Below are positions 24,657-32,715 of a stretch of DNA of 64,000 nucleotides, one piece after another. Numbering within the stretch: the stretch's first letter is position 1; every line of letters starts with the position of its first letter. Source of the DNA: KBS-96 sp963722585 (lineage in GTDB: Bacteria > Acidobacteriota > Terriglobia > Bryobacterales > Bryobacteraceae); the NCBI GenBank assembly GCA_963722585.1, contig CAVRNU010000024.1:32951-96950 (forward strand), given 5' to 3'. The notes beneath the pieces were generated by a model. That model was not told the DNA's origin. It did not search any database and saw only the letters and a list, made by a program, of their open reading frames with translations. The translations under genes and the position numbers were made by a program.

Positions 24657-26681
24657 ATGAGTGGCAGCGGTGCTACACTGACCCGATCGATTCGACGTAC
24701 AGCCCCGGCCGTTGGCCGTCGTCCAGGAACCCTCGTTTTGATTGGGTCGGGCATCAAAGCGATTAATCAGTTCACGCTCGAATCCGAAGCGTATCTCAGG
24801 TGGGCGGACGCCGTTTACTTCTGCGTGGCGGATCCGGCTACCGAGCGTTGGATTCTAGAGAACAAGCCGCAGGCGGTAGACCTATATACCTTATACGACA
24901 ACGATAAGCATCGGGCGGAAACGTACATTCAGATGTCCGAGCTAATGTTGCAAGCTGTGCGACGGGGGCTCAATGTTGTCGGAATCTTTTATGGTCATCC
25001 CGGAGTCTTTGTCAACCCGAGTCATAGGGCGATTGCCATTGCTCGACAAGAGGGCCACGAAGCGTTCATGCTGCCAGCGGTGTCGGCTCTTGACTGCTTG
25101 TTCGCTGATCTCGGGATTGATCCGTCGAGGCCGGGATGTCAGGTAATCGAAGCTACTGACTTGCTCTTGCGAAGACGGACGCTGCTCGTGGATAGCCACG
25201 TTGTGATTTTTCAAGTGGGAAGCGTCGGTGATCTCGGGTTCCGCTTTGCCGGTTTTCCCAATACGCATCTCCCCCTGCTCGTGCGTTACCTGCAGGAAGT
25301 ATACGGAAATGACTATGAGATAGTCCACTACATTGCCTCTCAATACTCGATCTGTGAACCAATCATCGAACGGATCCGTCTTTCCAGCTTTGCCGAGCCA
25401 AACGTCGGCCAGAAGGTGACTGGGATATCGACTTTCTACGTCCCACCCAAAATCCTGCGCGGAGTAGATCCTGTAATAGCGGAGACCCTGGGACTTGCGA
25501 AATATCGATTTCCTACAGGAGATATGGTGATCAGCACTCCGTTCCTCCCGTCCCCGGCTGCTTATACAAGAAGGGAATTGGAAATTATTGCGCAGCTCGA
25601 AACGCATCAGCGCCCCGACGACTATAAGCCGACGCGACCATCGTCGGGACTCTATCGCCTGATGAAGGACCTATCTCTAAATGCCAGCATTTTACGCGAA
25701 TTTGTGGCGAATCCGGATTCATTGCTCCAACGATATCCCGATCTCTCTGAGTCGGATCGCCGCGCAGTTCTGAGTCGACATTACGGGTACCTTCGCCGGG
25801 CCATGCAAAGGTCTACTAGGGAGGTTGCGACGGAGTTTGTAAGAACGGTGCTCCGAGACCCCACAGTCGCTCAACGATATCAAGCGCTGCAGATTGCCAA
25901 TTCGAGCGGAATGGACGGGCGGAAAGGCGTGCAGGAGGCGCTTTCTCAACTTGGATATGACACTTCTCCCGAAGAGGTCAATTTAGCCCTGACGGAACTG
26001 ATGAGCGAAGAGCTCTCGTCGTGGACAGGCGAGTACGAGGTGTTTTCAAGCGGGCAGCGCGTCGCTAGGTTTTCGATCAGCGCTTCCGGCGTTGCAATTG
26101 ACGGCAAAGCGATCAAGAAATATGAATTTGCGGGCGGCGTTCTGAGTTGGAACGCTGCCGAGGATAATGACTCTTTCGGGAATTTAAAGTTCTCTGTATT
26201 AACCAGCAAGGATGAGGAGCCATTACCTGACGAAGCGTACATTGGTCCCCAATTTCGGGGCAAATTTTGGCGGAATGGCTCCGAGTGCCCAGTTGATGAC
26301 AATGTGATCGGGAAGGTGGGAGTCTTTTCGCCCGCAGCTGGATACGACGAATTCAACGCCGATCCGCCCGATATCTGGGTGGGTAAATACAACACGCATA
26401 TCCTGTCGCGCTTAGGCTCATGGGATTGTGGCCCGTCGGTCGCTCTACAAAAGCGCGAAACAGAAGTGGAATTGCAAGTCGATGAAAAAGCGGTACGCCG
26501 GTGGGCATATTCTAATGGAAACCTGAGCTGGGTGCAGGCGGCTCCTCGGTATTCGGGCAGCATTACTTTCTATCAGAATCACTCTGATGGGAATGCTACG
26601 TTCATTGAATTCGCCGGCAGGCTTTGGCGCGGAACTGAACAATCATCGCCGATGTTAAATGCTATAGGGCAGAGGGAATGA
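24657..26681 (+). CDS. Borosin-type peptide alpha-N-methyltransferase with C-terminal repeats
   Basis: A 674-residue protein. Residues about 22-265 match the tetrapyrrole-methylase-fold enzymes of borosin RiPPs (OphMA and SonM type): TLVLIGSGIKAINQFTLE, the SAM-loop segment VGIFYGHPGVFVNPSHRA near residue 107, and SALDCLFADLGIDPSRPGCQ near 143. These enzymes methylate backbone amides of a precursor peptide. Residues about 320-390 form a helical LigA-like segment (LNASILREFVANPDSLLQRY) resembling the borosin-binding/leader domain, with a second helical segment to about 445. Residues about 456-556 and 574-671 are two related beta-rich repeats (starting WTGEY and WVGKY, each with LSW and later an xWR(N/G) block). 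The next gene begins directly after the TGA, so they are coupled. Confidence 0.82.
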   Translation: MSGSGATLTRSIRRTAPAVGRRPGTLVLIGSGIKAINQFTLESEAYLRWADAVYFCVADPATERWILENKPQAVDLYTLYDNDKHRAETYIQMSELMLQAVRRGLNVVGIFYGHPGVFVNPSHRAIAIARQEGHEAFMLPAVSALDCLFADLGIDPSRPGCQVIEATDLLLRRRTLLVDSHVVIFQVGSVGDLGFRFAGFPNTHLPLLVRYLQEVYGNDYEIVHYIASQYSICEPIIERIRLSSFAEPNVGQKVTGISTFYVPPKILRGVDPVIAETLGLAKYRFPTGDMVISTPFLPSPAAYTRRELEIIAQLETHQRPDDYKPTRPSSGLYRLMKDLSLNASILREFVANPDSLLQRYPDLSESDRRAVLSRHYGYLRRAMQRSTREVATEFVRTVLRDPTVAQRYQALQIANSSGMDGRKGVQEALSQLGYDTSPEEVNLALTELMSEELSSWTGEYEVFSSGQRVARFSISASGVAIDGKAIKKYEFAGGVLSWNAAEDNDSFGNLKFSVLTSKDEEPLPDEAYIGPQFRGKFWRNGSECPVDDNVIGKVGVFSPAAGYDEFNADPPDIWVGKYNTHILSRLGSWDCGPSVALQKRETEVELQVDEKAVRRWAYSNGNLSWVQAAPRYSGSITFYQNHSDGNATFIEFAGRLWRGTEQSSPMLNAIGQRE

Positions 26682-27206
26682 ATGAGTGATGAATTGCGAA
26701 AAGCATCCGTTGTTGCCTCGTCTGGAATCGCCGCGGCACGCTGGAAACAGCAGGCAACGAGCTTTGCCTTCGGTGTGGCGGCGATTAAACAAGGAACTGC
26801 GCTTGCGGCTTATGGCTCGGCGATGACGCCCAAAAAACAAATCCAGATGGCCGAGCGCCTCGCACGACAGGCGTATCTCACGCCCCAGATGCGAGTCGAA
26901 ACTCAATCGCCTGATCCTGTTGTTGCGGGGTCAATAGATATTTTCATTGATGTTAGAGTTCAGGTCCAACAGTTTGTAAGCGATATATTTGTAAACGTTT
27001 GGGATCTGATTGTGGTGAGTATATTTAATTCCGATGTAGCAGCCGCAGCCGAAGCGGCAGAAGCAGCGGAAGCAGCCGAAGCGGCAGAAGCAGCCGAAGC
27101 GGCAGAAGCAGCGGAAGCAGCCGAAGTGGCAGAAGCAGCCGATGTCGCCGCCGCAGACATTGTGGCAGCTGATGTCGTTGACGTGGTCGATTTGTTAGTA
27201 CTTTGA
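26682..27206 (+). CDS. Candidate borosin substrate with EAA repeats
   Basis: A 174-residue protein whose ATG follows the methyltransferase stop directly, so the two are translationally coupled. The N-terminal half is helical (SGIAAARWKQQATSFAFGVA), followed by a hydrophobic, beta-branched stretch (residues about 85-117, with FVNVWDLIVVSIFN), ten EAA/EVA triplets (codons 27051-27140) and a Val/Asp-rich end (IVAADVVDVVDLLVL). Borosin precursors carry a folded leader and a hydrophobic Val/Ile/Ala-rich core at the C-terminus, and this layout fits. No homologue is recognised, no N-methylation can be seen from DNA, and a structural or membrane role is an alternative. Confidence 0.5.
   Translation: MSDELRKASVVASSGIAAARWKQQATSFAFGVAAIKQGTALAAYGSAMTPKKQIQMAERLARQAYLTPQMRVETQSPDPVVAGSIDIFIDVRVQVQQFVSDIFVNVWDLIVVSIFNSDVAAAAEAAEAAEAAEAAEAAEAAEAAEAAEVAEAADVAAADIVAADVVDVVDLLVL
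27051..27140 (+). repeat. Ten tandem 9-bp codon triplets (GAA GCN GCN)
   Basis: Ten consecutive 9-base units encode Glu-Ala-Ala, with one Glu-Val-Ala at 27123-27131. Third codon positions vary among A, G and C (GCA, GCG, GCC), so the amino-acid pattern is kept better than the DNA, which argues for selection on the protein or old expansion. Confidence 0.85.
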
Positions 27207-27538
27207 GCAAAGAGCATTTGGAGTTGCTTATCATGTATGCCACTGTGACTTTCGAGAAACTGCTTCCTGAGGCTTCGGGCCCGCTGTCAGATGCTGCGAG
27301 AGCGCCAGATGCACCCAACGCCGAAAACGCGCCTGGATTGAAGTCATTCTTCGTGGTCGATCTTGGCGCTCAGGTATACGCCACGATAGCTGTCTTCGAA
27401 GACAAAGCGGACGCTGATCGGTGGGCAGCCGCCTGTCGTGACTATGCGAACAGACTTAATCTTAGAAGGTACCTCGATTTCGAATCCATAGGCCCGGTGC
27501 GCGGTTTCGCCGGGAATGTAGTGTTCACCAAACCCTAA
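27203..27538 (+). CDS. Small dimeric alpha/beta-barrel-like protein (ABM-like)
   Basis: The protein is 111 residues if the TTG at 27203 is used, which overlaps the previous stop as TTGA; an ATG at 27233 with GGAG upstream gives 101 residues and fits the domain better. The pattern MYATVTFEKL, then SFFVVDLGAQVYATIAVFED, a helix ADADRWAAACRDYANRL and a final strand GNVVFTKP is like the ferredoxin-like barrels of the antibiotic-biosynthesis-monooxygenase and related small families. No catalytic residue can be named. Its coupling to the borosin genes suggests a tailoring, binding or immunity role, but this is inference. Confidence 0.5.
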   Translation: MSKEHLELLIMYATVTFEKLLPEASGPLSDAARAPDAPNAENAPGLKSFFVVDLGAQVYATIAVFEDKADADRWAAACRDYANRLNLRRYLDFESIGPVRGFAGNVVFTKP

Positions 27539-28050
27539 GCGAGTTCCTTCGGGCGCCACTATAATCAAGGCTGCTGACACGATGGGCCGCCTCCGCCATT
27601 GCAGGGAACTCCATCCGAAGATGCGCGGATGTGAGTCACTCAGACCCACCCACTGCCAGTGGCTGTGAACGCGGAAACCGACTCGGACTGGTTAACCATC
27701 GCTGCGGACCGCTGGCACTCTTGCGGATATTGACCTGAGTCTGGTGGATGTGATGGAGAAGGTTGAGTTGGGGATTGCCAGCGTCTCGGACGACATCGGG
27801 AACTCGAATAGAGATGCCGTGCTCCACGGTAATTCTACGTTTAAGCCCACGGCATCTCGGTGCGTGTGCCTTCGTCACCTACGGCGGTCTAGCATGTGTG
27901 CGCGTCAAAAGGCCCGGTGAACAAAACAGTAGAACAGAAATCCGAGCACGACGGCGTAGAACAACGCGACGCCGGCGAACTGCTTAGGTCCGCGCAAAGC
28001 TGCAAGCAAGAGCCAGAAACGCATATTCAGATCCGCAGACTACTCTCCAA
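27539..28050. other. 512-bp region without a supported gene
   Basis: An 80-codon frame on the minus strand (27636-27878, GTG start) and a plus-strand frame through 27760-27990 are open, but neither has a ribosome binding site or a recognised domain, and codon use is uneven. The region separates the convergent borosin cluster and the traK-L-M operon and probably holds their 3' ends. I found no clear terminator hairpin. Confidence 0.3.
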
Positions 28051-28467
28051 TTATCTAGCAATTCTTCGGCCAATTAGCAGGCCGGAACAAAACATAACCG
28101 CGCCAGTCAGGACGAGGAAGAGGACCCACCGCCATAGCACGTGCCGATGGCGAGCGTCGTTCGTAGCATCCTGCATCTCCCGCAGCGTCTGTGTTGCCGC
28201 CGTGAAGTCCGCCTTCAACTCATGGCGCATTTCCAGCGCCGATTCTTTCACCGCTGCCGCAAGCACCTTTCCGCCCCGGAATTCCGCTTTTTGGATGGAT
28301 ACCTCAAATCGCGAGATCGTTTCCTGGAGTCGCGCCGCCAATTCGGACACCAGCTGCTCCAGCACAAGCTGATTTAAAGTGACAAAGGCCGCCGCCGGGT
28401 CATCCGCATCAATCCGGACCCGGTGTCGTGCCGAAGCCTCGGCCATTGCTCGTTGCATGTCGGGCAT
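28051..28467 (-). CDS. traM: TraM-like tail-anchored coiled-coil protein
   Basis: The ATG at 28467 has GGAG 5 bases upstream and lies 22 bases after the traL stop; the longer frame from 28503 overlaps traL. The 138-residue product is mostly helical/coiled coil (for example QLVSELAARLQETISRFEVS and ALEMRHELKADFTAATQTL), ending in one transmembrane helix (VLFLVLTGAVMFCSGLLIG). Position third in a traK-traL-traM set and similar size match TraM of the RP4 leader operon, whose role in transfer is poorly known. Identity rests on gene order more than on sequence. Confidence 0.6.
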   Translation of the reverse strand: MPDMQRAMAEASARHRVRIDADDPAAAFVTLNQLVLEQLVSELAARLQETISRFEVSIQKAEFRGGKVLAAAVKESALEMRHELKADFTAATQTLREMQDATNDARHRHVLWRWVLFLVLTGAVMFCSGLLIGRRIAR

Positions 28468-28489
28468 CTTGACTCCGCCACAAGGTCCG

Positions 28490-29242
28490 TTACACGATTG
28501 CAAGCCTGTCTAACTGCTCGAATAGATCGCGCTGGATAACCCTCAGCCGCTGTCTCGCCATTAGCGAGAAATCGCTCTCCTGAATTGCCTCTTCGAACGT
28601 GAGTTTGCGTGAGATCATATCCTCTACATCGCGGCCGAAGGTATCCTGATTGCGACGGATGATCGCAACGGTCCCAAAGACTTTCGAGCGATTGTCTTCA
28701 AACACTTTCATTTCAGCGAACTGCTTTCCGTCGCGCTCCACGCGGCCAAAATATTCGTTTATCCAGACAATGATGTTTGGTTCCGATATACTCTCCGCGA
28801 CCTGCCCAAACCCGTTGAGAGTATCCGCCAACGCCTGGCCGCCCGTGATAACTGTGTGCACGTACATCTTCTTGCCGGCATCCCGGAGCAGATCATGGAC
28901 GTTGTTTTCCAGAATGTAATTCCACAACGGAATAAATGTCGCGGCACCGTTGTCGATGACGAAGATCCCGTCACTTGTCAGCAAGGTCTCCATCAGGAGG
29001 TCAAATGCACGTTGGTCGATTCCGCCCTGCCGAAGTAATTTCAAGGCTTCCGTCGGCAGGCGTTTGTATTGCGATAGCGTCTTGTTGATCGGGTCCGTAT
29101 CCACACAACGTACGGGTATTTCGCGGGCAATCAGATATTGGGCGAGAATGCTCGCAACGAGGCTCTTTCCCACTCCGCCCTTGCCCTGCAGTGAGAGATG
29201 TATCGCACCCGCACAAGTAGCGTCGCTGTTTCCCTTCGGCAT
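28490..29242 (-). CDS. traL: TraL-like ParA-family ATPase
   Basis: I place the start at ATG 29242, 8 bases after AGGAGG, giving 250 residues. The deviant Walker A motif SLQGKGGVGKSLVASILAQ of ParA/MinD ATPases is near residue 18; FVIDNGAATF marks the Walker B region, and a helical tail follows. RP4 TraL is of this kind and lies between traK and traM, as here. It may position the element or its relaxosome in the cell. The stop of traK lies 16 bases upstream. Confidence 0.82.
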   Translation of the reverse strand: MPKGNSDATCAGAIHLSLQGKGGVGKSLVASILAQYLIAREIPVRCVDTDPINKTLSQYKRLPTEALKLLRQGGIDQRAFDLLMETLLTSDGIFVIDNGAATFIPLWNYILENNVHDLLRDAGKKMYVHTVITGGQALADTLNGFGQVAESISEPNIIVWINEYFGRVERDGKQFAEMKVFEDNRSKVFGTVAIIRRNQDTFGRDVEDMISRKLTFEEAIQESDFSLMARQRLRVIQRDLFEQLDRLAIV

Positions 29243-29258
29243 CTTTTGACCTCCTCGT

Positions 29259-29663
29259 TTAAATGAGTTTGCTCTCGTCTGGCGGCGATTCGTCATATTC
29301 AAAGCCAGGCCGTCTGGCGGTCTTTTCCCGCAGGTTTGCGAGCGGATCGCGTACGGGCATTACAGCGTTCGATGCCGGCCGGGGAGAATGATCCTCGTCT
29401 ACATCTGCAAGCGCCGGCACCCGACTGACGGAGTGGGTTTTCCGGAGTCGCGCAACGTAGGAACGAAATTTCGAGTAAGACAGCTCGATGCCGTCGCGGC
29501 TGAGTTCTTCCCATACGTCCTTGAGACTGTGGCCCGCTGCCAACGCCGTTAGAACCTCAGGCCAGAGCCATCGAATCTGGCCAATCTTGGTCTTCGGCCT
29601 GCAACTTGGCAGCCGCTCGATATTCGTAGGCTTGCCTTCTCGTGCCTGTGAACGCCTTGTCAT
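29259..29663 (-). CDS. traK: TraK-like oriT-binding protein
   Basis: A 134-residue basic protein, the same length as RP4 TraK. The central segment KIGQIRWLWPEVLTALAAGH followed by SLKDVWEELSRDGIELSYSKFR and YVARLRK resembles TraK-type proteins and related plasmid transfer regulators with a helix-turn-helix-like core. RP4 TraK binds one side of oriT and bends DNA to favour relaxosome formation. The gene faces away from the oriT-like region at 29664-30108, with two 21-bp direct repeats there as possible binding sites. Confidence 0.75.
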   Translation of the reverse strand: MTRRSQAREGKPTNIERLPSCRPKTKIGQIRWLWPEVLTALAAGHSLKDVWEELSRDGIELSYSKFRSYVARLRKTHSVSRVPALADVDEDHSPRPASNAVMPVRDPLANLREKTARRPGFEYDESPPDESKLI

Positions 29664-29805
29664 CTAGTTAATCAGCACGCCAGTTTTCCAGCCGCAGCGT
29701 TGGCGCGCGGCATTTAAGACCTTCGATGCACGCCGAGCCGCTCTTATGTAAGGGCGTGGCGACGGCGGACTTCGAACAACAGAATGCGCCCTCTTCGCAC
29801 CTTTA

Positions 29806-29877
29806 TTGCAGCCGGGTTGCAACCGTTTGGAGGCCCGCTCGCGAGGTGTGCCCATTTTGCAGCCAGCTTGCAACCGT
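29806..29877 (+). repeat. Two 21-bp direct repeats in oriT region
   Basis: Copies at 29806-29826 and 29857-29877, 51 bases apart, both start TTGCAGCC and end TTGCAACCGT and differ at 2 of 21 positions. Each is itself close to palindromic (TTGCA...TGCAA). Spacing of about five helical turns and location beside traK suit cooperative binding by TraK or another oriT protein. Confidence 0.75.
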
Positions 29878-30014
29878 GAATCGGGACAGCCGGATTAATC
29901 GCGACCGAAATACAGCGTAGTGGAACATAAAGGGACGGGATGCGCCGGTGGTTCTTTTTGACTGGTTTCGTATTGTTTCCGGTCACTTACGCTGCCTTGC
30001 GGATGCCCTGTTTC

Positions 30015-30032
30015 GCATCCCAGTCGGGATGC
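30015..30032. repeat. 7-bp hairpin near traJ
   Basis: GCATCCC and GGGATGC pair perfectly around AGTC. A further GGATGC copy at 30001-30006 can compete for the same arm. It could be the site for the ribbon-helix-helix TraJ protein or part of the single-strand fold used by the relaxase. Confidence 0.5.
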
Positions 30033-30108
30033 CGTCAATTTAGCGAGCTTTAGTGTTCGGAAACCTGGCTGGCGACGCCCTTATGGATTCAGGGAGACTC
30101 TGCGCCTG

Positions 30109-30522
30109 ATGCCGCAGCGCGCGATCCGATTCAGCGAGAAAACCGACAGGGAGATCAAGGGAGCTGCCACCAAACGAGGGTTCTCCTCGCCGACGGCCTT
30201 CGTTAGATATGCAGTCGAGCAGGAGTTAGGCGGCCGGAGTGAGCACATCGTCGGAGCGGAGGAAAGGATTGCCGCGACGATTGAGCAACTGAGGCGCGAA
30301 GTGTTTCGAAACGGTCGTGCTCAGCAGGCTCTGTTCGCCTTCATAGACAGCTTGGCGAAGGTCCTATTGACGTGCCTCCCAGAGCCGAGCGTCGAAGTAA
30401 TGGATGCGGCCGTAGCACGAGCGCGAAACCGCCATTACCGGTTATTGAAGAACGCGGGACAGGCCATGGTCGGAGACTCCCAGGCGGCGATGGAGGATCT
30501 GGTGGGCCGTGGCGAAGAATGA
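30109..30522 (+). CDS. traJ: TraJ/MobC-like ribbon-helix-helix relaxosome protein
   Basis: A 137-residue protein with an N-terminal ribbon-helix-helix: strand RAIRFSEKTDREIKGAA, then GFSSPTAFVRYAVEQEL, followed by a helical dimer region. Such proteins bind the inverted repeat beside nic and load the relaxase. It begins directly right of the oriT-like region and overlaps the relaxase gene by 14 bases, as traJ and traI do in RP4-like systems. Confidence 0.8.
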   Translation: MPQRAIRFSEKTDREIKGAATKRGFSSPTAFVRYAVEQELGGRSEHIVGAEERIAATIEQLRREVFRNGRAQQALFAFIDSLAKVLLTCLPEPSVEVMDAAVARARNRHYRLLKNAGQAMVGDSQAAMEDLVGRGEE

Positions 30523-31975
30523 GGAGAAGCCATTTCGCCTCGAACCTCGGAAGCTACCGACTTCGTATAGTCGGAGTGAACAGGCGGCCTGGGCCTCTGC
30601 ATTCAAAGCTGTGATGCGCCACACGCGCATGACCTCGTCAAAAAGGCCACGCTCGGTTTCGGGCAGAACGCCCGTCAAGCGGACCTACAACCAACGCTGT
30701 GCGGTTCGTGTGACGTATGCAAAAAACAAGAGGGCTGGACAGTGGCGGGCTCATGGTCGGTACCTTGCTCGTGAGAGTGCGACGCTTGAAGGCGACTCCC
30801 ATCATGTCGGTTTTGACAGAGACAAAGACGACGTTGACATTGCCGGCCGACTGCATGAATGGCAGCAATCCGGGGACGAGCGCCTCTGGAAGCTGATCAT
30901 TTCGCCGGAGTTCGCCGAGAGACTCGATCTGAAGCAACTTACGCGAGAACTGATGTCAAGAATGGAAACCGAGCTCGATACGCCACTGCAGTGGACTGCA
31001 GCGGCCCATTTCAACACCGAGCACCCTCATGTTCACGTGGCACTGCGAGGAATCGATTCCGAGGGCAAGCCCCTGCAACTGGAGAGGGACTTCATCAAGC
31101 ACGGAATCCGGGAAATAGCCGAGGATCTCTGCACGCGCCAGTTGGGCTATCGCACCGAAATGGATGCCGCCGCCGCGGAACGGCGCGAGGTCTCCGCCGC
31201 GCGATTCACCTCGCTCGACCGTGCAATTCAGCGACGACGAGAAGCGATCCCAGCGCCGGCATCGCCGATGTCCGAGTTCGTTCTCGTAACGAATCTGGCG
31301 CCGTCCGGCAGGCGAGTCAGCGCTGCGCAGCTTCGCGAGCAACACATAGCGGAACGCCTGCAGCATCTTTCGACAATGGGACTGGCGCGGGCGAGCGAAC
31401 CGGGGAACTGGCAAGTGAGAGAGGATTTTGAGCAAGTTCTTCGCACGATGCAGAAAGCCAACGATCGGCAGAGAATGTTGGCCGCGCACGGTGTCCTCAT
31501 GTCGGACGAGCGATTGGCAGTTGAGGTGTTGGATTTTCGCAAGCTGAAATCCGTTGAAGGTCGCGTGTTGCTACATGGAGAAGAGGAACAGGGCCGCAAC
31601 GCGGGCCGCCCGTACCTCCTGCTTGAATCAACCGATGCCCGCGTTTACTACGTCTACTACACGCCCGAGATCGAAGAGGCTCGCAGCCGTGGCTTGCTCC
31701 GTACGAACTCATTCGCGCGCCTAAAGCGACAATTCGTCGATGGACGATCCAAAGTGGGCATCGACGACCTGGGTAATTCCGAAGTACTCTTACGTAACAA
31801 ACAACACCTGAAAGCGGCGGCTAAGCAGTTCGTGACGCGAAGAATTCGCACGCAGGAAACTGAGTGGGGCGGGTGGCTTGGGCGTTATCAGGCCGCGATT
31901 CGGGATGCCGTTGCTGAAATTGAACTGAAAAGCCAGGGAAGAGCGTCAGAACGAGTCCGGTCACACGAGCGCTAA
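30509..31975 (+). CDS. traI: MOBP/VirD2-like relaxase
   Basis: A 488-residue relaxase. The metal-binding triad is in AAAHFNTEHPHVHVALRG (His 167, 174, 176), and a conserved tyrosine lies in AHGRYLARES (Tyr 85), the likely nucleophile. The arrangement and the YLARES/HPHVHV pairing resemble the VirD2-like relaxases with a DUF3363-type C-terminal part. The C-terminal half (after about 240) is helical and basic, probably for transport-signal and DNA contacts. It nicks oriT, stays bound to the 5' end and is sent through the Trb channel via TraG. It overlaps traJ. Confidence 0.85.
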   Translation: MAKNEEKPFRLEPRKLPTSYSRSEQAAWASAFKAVMRHTRMTSSKRPRSVSGRTPVKRTYNQRCAVRVTYAKNKRAGQWRAHGRYLARESATLEGDSHHVGFDRDKDDVDIAGRLHEWQQSGDERLWKLIISPEFAERLDLKQLTRELMSRMETELDTPLQWTAAAHFNTEHPHVHVALRGIDSEGKPLQLERDFIKHGIREIAEDLCTRQLGYRTEMDAAAAERREVSAARFTSLDRAIQRRREAIPAPASPMSEFVLVTNLAPSGRRVSAAQLREQHIAERLQHLSTMGLARASEPGNWQVREDFEQVLRTMQKANDRQRMLAAHGVLMSDERLAVEVLDFRKLKSVEGRVLLHGEEEQGRNAGRPYLLLESTDARVYYVYYTPEIEEARSRGLLRTNSFARLKRQFVDGRSKVGIDDLGNSEVLLRNKQHLKAAAKQFVTRRIRTQETEWGGWLGRYQAAIRDAVAEIELKSQGRASERVRSHER

Positions 31976-32030
31976 CTAGCGCCCGTCTGGCTGATGTAAG
32001 TAAGTTCGACCGGCGCTGGATTCCGAGATA

Positions 32031-32622
32031 CTAATGGGGCGAATCGTGGCAGAGAACAACGGAACCGCTGAGGTCGTTGTACTTTCCTTCTGGCTCCAGG
32101 CGGCAATAAAGCGTGCTTACCTTGGTCCAGACTGAATCCTGCTCCGCGTAAGTAGTTTTGAGATCTGATATGAACTTTTCACCTGCCGGGGTCCGGGAGC
32201 CCACCCCCTCAAAATCCTTGATGTGTCGCGCTATGGTCGCCAACCAATGGTGCGCAATTTGCGAGACGGGTCGCGTGAAAACCAAATGACAGCTCTCCCC
32301 CCGACAAGCCAAGGCCTCTCCAAAAAGAACTTCCTCGTCTATGATCTGGAGCGTCTCATCCTCCTGCACTGCTTGCGTGTTCGACACCCGAGAATAAAAA
32401 TTACCAGCGTTCCCAATGTCGTCGCTGAGTCGAGCGAATGTCCTCATTGCCGGATCTCCGCCGGAAGCAAGCTTCCATGCTTCCTTATTGGTTAAAGACA
32501 AACTCTCGCCGTTAGTGATAGCTCCTGCGGGGATTGTAATAGCGCAATCCTTAGGACTCTGCCCATCGGCAAAAGGGCAGTATGAATGTGGTCAAAGGAA
32601 TGGCGATCAATAGGAATTTCAT
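32031..32622 (-). CDS. Secreted protein of unknown function, split by +1 frameshift
   Basis: From ATG 32622 the minus strand encodes a good signal peptide (MKFLLIAIPLTTFILPF) but then stops. Skipping one T in the TTTT run at 32571-32574 joins it to ADGQSPKDCAITIPAGAITN and the long downstream frame ending at 32031. The joined protein is about 196 residues, exported, with several cysteines (for example ACRGESCHLVF). No family is recognised. A separate start at TTG 32501 would give only the downstream part. It is a lone gene between the relaxase and a GNAT, so it may be cargo. The frameshift could be a sequencing error, decay or recoding. Confidence 0.55.
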
Positions 32623-32715
32623 GCGCTGCGGAGTGCTATAGCAATGTGCAGGTAGCGGCAAGAAGGTATCAATACCCCGGAATTTTCTGGCCTACGGTGT
32701 CGAGCGCCAGACCGC

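Larger units (their letters stand above)
29664..30108. other. oriT: oriT-like intergenic region between traK and traJ
   Basis: This 445-base region lies between divergent traK and traJ, exactly where oriT is found in RP4. It contains two 21-bp direct repeats (29806-29826, 29857-29877), a split inverted repeat CAGCGTAGTG/CACTTACGCTG (29913-29922, 29984-29994), a second inverted repeat TGACTGG/CCGGTCA (29959-29965, 29979-29985) and a hairpin GCATCCC/GGGATGC (30015-30021, 30026-30032). The string CACTTACGCTGCC matches the RP4 nic region CACCTATCCTGCC at 10 of 13 positions, predicting nic at 29994/29995, or its mirror on the other strand near 29913. The orientation on the plus strand is opposite to RP4, so the exact nic site is uncertain. 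An ORF on the minus strand inside the region is not a gene. Confidence 0.6.

Noticed and set aside
24657..26681. Cobalamin or siroheme biosynthesis methylase
   Set aside because: The fold is shared, but the YGHPGVF and DCLFADLGIDP signatures and the C-terminal modules are those of borosin peptide methylases, and no tetrapyrrole genes are nearby.
27051..27140. Short regular repeats, considered as a CRISPR array or minisatellite
   Set aside because: The unit is 9 bases, in frame and without spacers; it is a coding repeat (Glu-Ala-Ala). No CRISPR array or cas gene is visible anywhere in the window.
27636..27878. 80-codon minus-strand frame starting GTG
   Set aside because: No ribosome binding site, no recognisable domain and no conserved context; left as non-coding.
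29664..29873. 69-codon minus-strand frame in the traK-traJ gap
   Set aside because: No ribosome binding site or domain; it covers the two 21-bp direct repeats and is better explained as non-coding oriT DNA.
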